DNA of 64,000 nt from Mantis religiosa (Eukaryota; Arthropoda; Insecta; Mantodea; Mantidae): positions 171,541,932 through 171,605,931 of the forward strand of contig CM060952.1 of NCBI GenBank assembly GCA_030765055.1, written 5' to 3'. Within the stretch, counting starts at the first letter, position 1; each line of letters starts with the position of its first letter. The position numbers and the translations under genes were made by a program. The notes beneath the pieces are model-generated. The model saw only the letters and a list, made by a program, of their open reading frames with translations, ran no database searches and was not told where the DNA came from. This document shows positions 54,778-64,000 of the stretch, in pieces.

Positions 54778-57162
54778 AAAAAAACCCTCAGCGAAACGAT
54801 TTGTTTTCATTCTTTCTTGTTTATCATTTCCGAGATTTGTTCTTATTGGTTGAATTTTAGATCTCTTTTTATCTTCTTAATGTACCAAGTTGCTATTCTT
54901 ATTTTCTCTCATAGTCATACAAAGTAAGGAGAGGCATTTAAATAAAAATGAGTATGTTACAGCATAAGGCACGTGGCACATCAACTTCTGTGGCAATAAG
55001 GGAGATAGGCTGCTATGAAGACACAGTTCACTGTGGAAATAGGAGTAGTGTATTGGCAGCTGTGCTGGAAAAACGTTTGAGAGAAAGAGGTGTGGGGTCA
55101 ATTGGTGAATGACATGCCAAAGGTTACTGAAATATGTCGGAATATGACAACAGCGAACAAGAAATTAGATCACGACATTATATTTTCTCTAAGTTTAGCA
55201 AACAAAACAAATTTAATTGGGCTAACTAAGCATATATATTACCTAATTTATAAATAAAGAGACTATCCAGAATGAGTTTTATTACACGGAGACAATTGAA
55301 GACAAAGAAAATTGTTGACAATTTTGGCCTTTAAATCTACCCATTTTGTGCTTGCATATTTTGGTGGATGTGCATGAGTAAAAGCGGTGAACGATTATTA
55401 CACTCACAAAAGCCTTCTATACCCATGCAAGAATGTGACTGGCATAGTGGGATCTACTGGCTGGACAGAGGAAGCTGCAAAACTTGAGCAACTTTCTGTC
55501 TATAGTGCTCAAAGTACAATTGTTCAGTTAGTCGGATGCCATTTATTTGCTCTTTTCCTTCTTGATTTTCTTCATTTATTTTTATTTTATTTATTTCTGC
55601 CTCTTTTAGTTGCATTTAAAATGTGTTAGGATCAGTTGTCCATATACTATGCACATGTATTGTAAATTTAACAATTATACAATACCCTCGTATGTATAAA
55701 CTCTTTACGTATAACGAAATTGGTAATAAAGGTCCTTTCTAGAACCTTTACGTCAATTAACAAGAAATATAAACAGATTCTCTTTTAAAATAGCTTATAG
55801 AAAACTACTCGTGTTTCTCATGTGAATGCAGAACATCAAATTCTTTTACCATCGCTAGAACTGGATGTTATTTTCCTAGATAAAAGTCCTAAGAGAATAA
55901 CTAACATAGAGGAGTAACTTTTTATCAACGCTATATTAATGGATGGAGCTTAGTTAATATACATAAAATAGCATGCAACAATCCATTGCTCATAATTAAA
56001 GCTAAGACCGTTAAAAAAGTTTATGCGTTGACCGTAATGAGGTGGAATAAAATTGTATATAATTAATTTATTCACACCGTTTCCTGCAGAATTCGGTTGC
56101 CTAATATCATAAACTGCCACTAATTATTGCAAGGTGTCCCCTGTCAACCTCACAATAGCTTTGCTGGAGAAAAAAAGCCACTCCCTGTGCCACTCGCTTC
56201 ACAAGAAGTGATACGTGGGCCAGTCCTCATGTAAATAAGGGCCGAGCACCGTGATCTAAATTCAGAGGTCCTCTATTCGCACACGTAGGCTGGTCTTTCT
56301 ATTTATTGTAAAGTCTCAGCTTTCTCCTTCACATTGTTCTGTGGTTCATTAGCTGTCCTTCCATCGTTTCTGCTTTATCCAAGTCGTCATTCGACTTGCT
56401 GTTTCTTATTATGCACTCTCACAGCACGACATAACTTACTCTTTTTGCTTATCAATTTGGGTTAACATTTTATGATGTAGTGAGCAACGAAGACACAGAA
56501 GCTCTGGGAGTCACAGCTACACAATTTCCATACACATTCCAACTCACAGTATAGTTTATATTGTACTATGCATTCATACATTCATTCATATTTATTTCAT
56601 GTCATAAAACTATAGTAAAATTTGGCTTGTGGCATAAGTCAAGGTATTACCGTTTAAAATACAATGCTAAGATTATAGTTAAAACACTAATAAATATTGT
56701 AAAAGGGATTATGAAGGTGCCAATTTTTAAAATTTTCTTTGAATTGACTGAGATTGCAAAATCAATCTTCTCTGGGTAGTCCTTTAAACATTTCCCAAGC
56801 AATTATTAAACAATTGCTGGGGTTTTATTAATTATAGGGAACCAATTGGTTCCTCGTACAATAATTGTGGATATCATGATGAGTCATAACTGTATGTAGC
56901 TCGGGTTTAGTCAAAACTAGACAGTTATACATTTACTGATTTATAACGGTAAGTATTTCCATATGTAAAAACAAAGGGTGACAATAAGCACTAACTAAAT
57001 GCTGCACTGTTATAATTCATATTGCCTTCCTTTGGATTAACAATATTTTATCAATATTAGCCCCATTGCCCCATATATGGATTCCATAATGCAATATACC
57101 ATTGAAAAAAAGTTATAGGATTGTTTAAGGAAGAAGATACGTGTCTTAATTTGGTGAAGTAA
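54778..57162. other. About 2.4 kb AT-rich, nothing recognised except small palindromes
   Basis: No assignable frame. A slightly GC-richer patch at 56160-56290 has no motif I know. Two neighbouring palindromes lie at 56794-56853. Confidence 0.35.
56794..56853. repeat. Two adjacent palindromes
   Basis: CCCAAGCAATT (56794-56804) and AATTGCTGGGG (56812-56822) pair with one mismatch around a 7-base loop. GGAACCAATTGGTTCC (56838-56853) is a perfect 16-bp palindrome. Confidence 0.85.
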
Positions 57163-57165
57163 ATA

Positions 57166-58000
57166 TGAGAGCTGCTCAATAAAGAATGATCATAATTTTT
57201 TACGTTCATAATTTTTTGCACTAAAATTCAAACTTATTATATTTTGTTAGCTTAATGTGAAACAAACACGCCGTGGTAGTTTCATTGTTTGTACTCCTGG
57301 TTCCCACCTATGAGAACCATACAGGTTCAGACAGGTTCAGTATCGCCTACCGCTGCAATGGAGGTAACACGCAGTTAATGTTGATGTTAGAGGAAGATCC
57401 GTAGTTTCTTTCAAACGTAATCACTGCTGATGAAACTTGGCCACATCATTTTGATCCTGAGAGCAAGCAGCAAAGCTCAGTGTGGGAATTTCCTTCATCA
57501 CCAACCCCCCCCCCCCCCCAAAAGCAAAAGTGGTTGCTTCTGCTGGGAAAGTTATGGTCATCTCATTCTTTGATATTCATGGAACGGTTTATCATTGTGT
57601 TGCACCTGCACACACGTCAGTAACTGGACAATACTACAGGTATGTACTGAAAACATTGCAAGTCCATATCAGGCGTAAAAGACCACAGTTCCGTGAACCA
57701 GGCTGGATGCTGCAACACGATAATGCGCGGCCGCATATTGCCAATATTTTTGCTGAATATCTTGCAAAAATCAACGTGAAGTGCATTTCTCACCCTCCCT
57801 ATAGTCTGGATTTAGCCCCATGTGACATTTTTCTATTACCGATCTTGAAGAAACGCCTTCGTGGGAGGCATTACCCATCATCAGAAGCAGTGGTGATGGC
57901 TAAGGAGGCGATTTTGAAGCATCTCTCAAAAAAGGTTTCCAGCATGCCTTTGAAGTCTGGCAGAAACGCTGGGACAAGTGCATCGCATTCAGGGGAGACT
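57166..58000 (+). mobile_element. Mariner family 2, plus-strand copy, right end lost
   Basis: The left end TGAGAGCTGCTCAATAAAG follows TA (57164-57165). The text follows the other family members to GCATCGCATTCAGGGGAGACT near 57999 and then diverges. The last 100 or so bases and the right inverted repeat are missing. It has the same internal deletion as the copies at 7242 and 20419. Confidence 0.85.
57358..58000 (+). pseudogene. Mariner transposase lacking the DNA-binding half
   Basis: From ATG 57358 about five codons remain before the jump to QLMLMLEEDP, a stop, FLSNVITADETW and HFDPESKQQSSVWEFPSS. A run of 13 or so C at 57505 shifts the frame. Then come VVASAGKVMVISFFDIHG, MLQHDNARPHIANIFAEYL, YSLDLAPCDIFL, KKRLRGRHYPSSEAVVMAKE, and a frameshifted end. 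The first, second and third aspartates are all kept. This is the most complete catalytic region of the family here, but it has no DNA-binding domain. Confidence 0.8.
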
Positions 58001-58318
58001 GCCTGGTTCATTAATGATTAATATTAGACAAAGGTAACTTGGAATAAAGTACCATATCAAGAAATTTGAATTCAGATCCTTGGATAATTTTGGTTTGGCT
58101 CAGCAATAACAATAAGTGACGGGTTTTATCAACGTTCAACCCAAAACCCTTGGATTTAAACCAAATTACATCATAAAGTGCACTTTCTCTATTCACATAG
58201 AAAGTCAGTTTTATATTGCTCTAATTTCTAAGAAATAATTTAAAATAAATCAGGAAGCATTTCACTGCATGCACGATAAGGAAAGTAATAAACACTGTAT
58301 AGCGTCAACGAGAAAATT
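58001..58318. other. AT-rich spacer, nothing recognised
   Basis: No assignable signal. Confidence 0.4.
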
Positions 58319-58319
58319 A

Positions 58320-58530
58320 GCGCCGCGGTGACGCCTTCAACTCTCGTTCCAGTAGTCATGGGTTCGATCTCCGTGCACTACAGCCTGGGTGTTTAGTAGA
58401 TTTCCCTTTTGACTTAGGGGAATCCTGAGGTGCTTAATTTCATATAAAAATTTCCTTTCCATCGTTTCCCATCACTCCATTTCCTTTTTATTTTTCAGTT
58501 GTGCTTCGAGAAGGGGTTAATGAGACTCGT
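58320..58530 (+). repeat. SINE-I copy 1, tRNA-derived
   Basis: CGCCGCGGTGACGCCTTCAAC, then CATGGGTTCGATCTCCGTG (B box) and the body GATTTCCCTTTTGACTTAG...CCATCGTTTCCCATC...GCTTCGAGAAGGGG. It shares the head beginning with the reversed copy at 60950-61130. Confidence 0.55.
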
Positions 58531-58658
58531 GGTTAATGACGTCACGTATTTAGCTCAAATTAGTACTAAAATTGGATTATGATAATATGATAAAGTTCGG
58601 AGAGGAGACTTAGCACCTAAACCAATGTCATTCTTCCTACCTATACCCCTGATATGTG

Positions 58659-58890
58659 GCCCGCCTCATTAGTGTAGATGGTAGCGTGTCTGCCTCACGT
58701 TCAAGAGGTGCGGAGTTCGAATCTCGCTCAGAGTGAGTTACCTGGAAGGTGTTTCCGGGGTTTTACCTTATGCTGAAAGACGACTATCGGGTTACTCTAA
58801 GCTCTATGAACCCTGTGCTCATTTGAGCATCATTTCATTCATTCAAGTCGTAGTCCGATATGACTTAACGTTGGACAGGATGTAAATTAC
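58659..58890 (+). mobile_element. SINE-A copy 8
   Basis: Complete: the head GCCCGCCTCATTAGTGTAG, B box GAGTTCGAATCTC, body GGTGTTTCCGGGGTTTTACC and end GACTTAACGTTGGACAGG. It has several point changes and no clear target duplication. Confidence 0.88.
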
Positions 58891-58914
58891 ATAAGGAAAA
58901 CCTGGCATGTCGTG

Positions 58915-59140
58915 CGCAGTAGTGGCCTAGAGCGTTGCACCTCGGTTACCTGCCACGGAAAGCACCAGGGCTCCATCCCACCGCAGCAGGGTGCGAATTT
59001 TAAGTTTGGATATAGGACCGGTGCTCATTCAGCATCTAGGTAGCGACCTCAGGTCTACAAAGCCAACTATTCGGTGGGGGTACGGTGATGCTGACCACAT
59101 CTCCTCTCTGCATCGGTTAGATGATCGCCCACCTCTATCT
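58915..59140 (+). repeat. SINE-H copy 2
   Basis: Head AGTAGTGGCCTAGAGCGTTGC (A box) and AGGGCTCCATCCC (decayed B box). The body GGTGCGAATTTTAAGTTTGG, ATAGGACCGGTGCTCATTCA and CATCGGTTAGATGATCGCCC matches 39733-40025 in reverse. Confidence 0.65.
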
Positions 59141-59144
59141 TGTG

Positions 59145-60060
59145 TAGAGCTTGTTTTTCTGTAATGCTATTTTCATATCGTATTCATTTAATTTGATTGT
59201 TTATTTTATTAATTACTTGGAGTTTCACAAATGTAACACCTAACTGTAGCTTATTTTTATTAGTAATATTTTTTGCATTGCTCTTTTAGAAAATTTAGTG
59301 TTCTCTTCACTAGGTTCCAAATATTGCAGCACTAATTACTTCTTCTGTCTATTTCTACTTTATTCCTTCCAAGAAGTGTGTCAGTAAATAAGTACTTGGA
59401 TTAAAACCTCACATGTGTACAAGGTAAGGCTACCTGTGTTTTCACAGCTCTGACATTGTGAGGTTAAGTTGCAGCTACTGTTATAATATTTGTTCTTGCA
59501 ACCGTTGCAGTCTTGTGGTAAATTAGAAACCGGATATAGTACCACAAGTACATTTTGCGGCATATTTAGTACCAACAGGTTTACAGACACGCAACTTCAG
59601 TGTATTTTATAACACAAGTTGATGACCTTTAAATAAAAGTATAATTCTTTTTATACTAAGAAAGATATTATTACCTCGTTGACCCTAAAGATAAGTAACC
59701 ACTAGCTGTCAGTCTTGGTGAACACAGTAGCTGCCGATGCAGTATTTAAACCTGCAAGCTCAGTTTACGGTAAGCAACGCGTTTTCCGCTATCTGGTGCT
59801 GCATTTGCACACCGAAGAATAGGAAAATACGATGTTAAGGGGTAAAGGGTATACTACACAGGGGAACACCTCGCTCACAGCGACTTCCACACAAGTCCAC
59901 TCCTTCAGGAAGAAGAGAGGAGGCCACAGGGTCTCAGGCAGAACATAGTGTGCTGCCAGGAGCACTACGGGTCCGCTATTGATAAGTGTCGATAAGTGTC
60001 GTGCCCTTACCTGAGGACAGCGGTCACACAACGTGCACCAGGAACAGTCATTCGCGTGAG
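59145..60060. other. Spacer, nothing recognised apart from a short tandem repeat
   Basis: GATAAGTGTC is repeated twice in tandem at about 59981-60000. No other signal was seen. Confidence 0.35.
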
Positions 60061-60065
60061 AGTAT

Positions 60066-60575
60066 CTACGCGGGTGGTAAACCCTATCTGCTTACACGGG
60101 AATTACCGAACTGTCCCCGAAAGGTGCGCCGGGCACATTCCGGGACCCGTTCCAGTGGGACAAGTCCTAGAAGCTATCAAGCCCCCCCCCCTTATAGGGT
60201 GGAAGTGGATACGCACCTACGCGCGGCAGCCCATCCGGGAAGACTACCGAAGAACCTCGGTCAGGACGCCCGGTAATCTAGCACATTGACTACTAGGTAA
60301 CTCTGCAGGCTAGCACCCGAGAACTTGAGGCTTCCCTCAACTCTGTCTGATAACAGATATCCCCAGTCTCCCACGGGTATCGGGAACACACTTCCCCCTA
60401 GAGTCCAACCCAATCTGAACAACTCCCAATCAGGGAGGGGCTCGAATGTTCGGCCCGAGGTTCCTCTGGTAACGTCAGAGATACTCCGGGTGCTAGGGGT
60501 CCGCAGCGCCAGCACCACGGCAGCTGAAGGGAACGGAAATCCTACTCTATGGGACCAGCACTGAAAACAACTTCT
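60066..60575 (-). repeat. Repeat C copy 4
   Basis: AGTATCTACGCGG at the left, 10 C at 60182-60191, GTGGATACGCACCTACGCG, AGAGTCCAACCCAATCTG, GGCTCGAATGTTCGGCCC and CCTCTGGTAACGTCAGAG, in the same order as copies 1-3. The left-most block is more diverged than elsewhere. No flanking duplication was found, so the ends are approximate. Confidence 0.7.
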
Positions 60576-60945
60576 TCTGTCCACCCAACATAAGAAGGCA
60601 AGGCAGAGGAATGTGCAACGTAATCACTTTTGCCGTCGGCATGGTGTTTATGCTCGCCGTCCGGATATGATAAGGATACTAGGTTCATGAAAAATACACA
60701 ATGTTGTCACATAGCTTACCAAACCATAACTGTAGTCCTGAAACGAGCATTAGATCTGGCAGCATGGGTGACTCACATGTACTGTCATATATTCATTTGT
60801 AGAAAACAGATCCACTACCAGAGCAGATAAACAGTCCAAGTCCCTCTTCCTCTTCTGACCCTGCTTGCCTTCTTGTGGACGGTAAACAGAACAATGCGCA
60901 AGCATCCGCGCTGTTGTTCCTGCATTGTCATACAGCCTTAAATCA
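60576..60945. other. Spacer, nothing recognised
   Basis: No assignable signal. Confidence 0.35.
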
Positions 60946-60949
60946 CACC

Positions 60950-61130
60950 TGGAAGATGAAAAGGAAATGGAATTGATGGAGCTGGTGGAATGGAAATAGT
61001 GGTATGAAAGTAAGGACCCCAGTTTTCAGCTAAATGAAATGATGAAAAAAAAATATGGTACATGGTTCAGGGAAATGAACCCACAACCTCCCGAATCCGA
61101 GTCGCACACGTTACCGCGGCGTCACATCTC
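60950..61130 (-). repeat. SINE-I copy 2, tRNA-derived
   Basis: On the minus strand the head reads GACGCCGCGGTAACGTGTGC then TTGTGGGTTCATTTCCC (B box), followed by a body that ends in text rich in GGAATGG and AATGGAA. The head beginning is shared with 58320-58530. Confidence 0.5.
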
Positions 61131-61309
61131 TCAGAAACACGACTTTATACGATTATTGTCGTATTATTCGTATTATTCCAATGGTATATTTTTGTTATAT
61201 ATGAAACAGTCATTTAGTGTGCTTATCTATTAGAATTCTTAATCTACGCTAAATTTCGGTTTCACAAAGATAATCTTATTTAACTGGGTGAAAATTTTTT
61301 GAATAGATA

Positions 61310-61408
61310 AGAGTCAGACTGAAAAATTGAATGTCATAGCCGGGATGTGAGTCATGGATCTCCCGGTCTCCGTACGGTCGCTCTTAACCATTGAGCTACC
61401 ATGCCCAT
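61310..61408 (-). repeat. SINE-F copy 2, tRNA-derived
   Basis: On the minus strand: CATGGTAGCTCAATGGTTAAG (A box), GACTCACATCCCGGCTATG and ATTCAATTTTTCAGTCTGAC, matching copy 1 at 24481-24650 in order. Confidence 0.65.
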
Positions 61409-61738
61409 CGTGCCGTCATGACTTTAAATTATCCAACTAACATGTATGTTTACCGGTAAACCACTAGGGGTTCTCTTATACAATAAGATACCTTTTCGTG
61501 GCGCCGTACTAACTCTGTAAGTACTTAAATCGCAGACAAATGTGAACAAACTTAGTAAGTATGAAATGGCGGAGAAGTGACCTAAAACGACATCAACGAA
61601 GAACATTTTTAGCTCCTGGCTCTGAAATTTGGTTTCAAAATAGCTTTTCATATAAAGAAAAGCTTTTTTCCCCTTGAAAACTGCCATGGTTTCACCGTGA
61701 GTCCATTAAAATAATGCTATGACTGTTGACAGAGGCTA
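61409..61738. other. Spacer before the long microsatellite, nothing recognised
   Basis: An 87-codon frame on the minus strand (61424-61687) has no motif I know. Confidence 0.35.

Positions 61739-64000
<2,262 letters not shown>

Overview
This is a eukaryotic, AT-rich, non-coding window that reads as a transposable-element graveyard. Its families are piggyBac, mariner (D34D), Tc1-like, Penelope-like, LINEs, several tRNA-derived SINEs and solo LTRs with arthropod-style TATA plus TCAGT start sites. Together they suggest an insect, or another arthropod, with a large repeat-rich genome. The species cannot be named from the sequence. I found no host gene, no spliced exon set, no functional tRNA or rRNA gene and no CRISPR array. 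Every protein-like stretch I could place is a broken transposon gene, apart from one fragment whose family I cannot name (1966-2322).

Layout. 0.6-1.2 kb: Penelope-like remnant with a hammerhead-ribozyme-like motif. 2.0-2.3 kb: fragment of a recurrent arthropod protein. 3.55-4.22 kb: internally deleted mariner. 4.8-6.1 kb: three SINE-like elements nested inside each other, two of the insertions marked by target-site duplications. 6.35-8.63 kb: piggyBac element with 18-bp terminal repeats, carrying a mariner in its transposase gene. 10.6-12 kb: three copies of SINE-A. 13.1-14.0 and 20.4-21.3 kb: two more mariners of the same family. 16.8 kb: Tc1 scrap. 19.7 kb: TG/CG repeat. 21.7-24.7 kb: tRNA-derived SINE scraps. 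24.7-30.3 kb: no recognisable element. 30.36-33.44 kb: Tc1-like element with both ends, an internal 350-bp tandem duplication and a LINE insertion. 34-36 kb: SINE-D, LINE tail, SINE-A. 37.8-38.6 kb: solo LTR and SINE-B. 39.7-40.6 kb: SINE-H and an unclassified stretch. 42.2-43.8 kb: LTR-like element containing transposase debris. 44.5-46.1 kb: SINE-D and repeat C. 47.6-48.15 kb: solo LTR. 49.4-51.05 kb: repeat C, SINE-A, SINE-D, SINE-A. 52.2-54.8 kb: SINE-A relic, SINE-F and SINE-B scraps, and a SINE-A split by a LINE tail. 57.2-58.0 kb: another mariner. 58.3-61.4 kb: SINE-I, SINE-A, SINE-H, repeat C, SINE-I, SINE-F. 61.74-64.0 kb: (AAAT)n followed by an apparently perfect (GATA)n that runs off the end.

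The elements do not form a pathway, but they record an order of insertion. Examples are C into B into D, mariner into piggyBac, LINE into Tc1 and LINE into SINE-A. The least described items are the GC-rich repeat C (four copies, 495-573 bp where bounded by target-site duplications) and a mariner subfamily in which three copies share one deletion junction that removes the DNA-binding half of the transposase gene.
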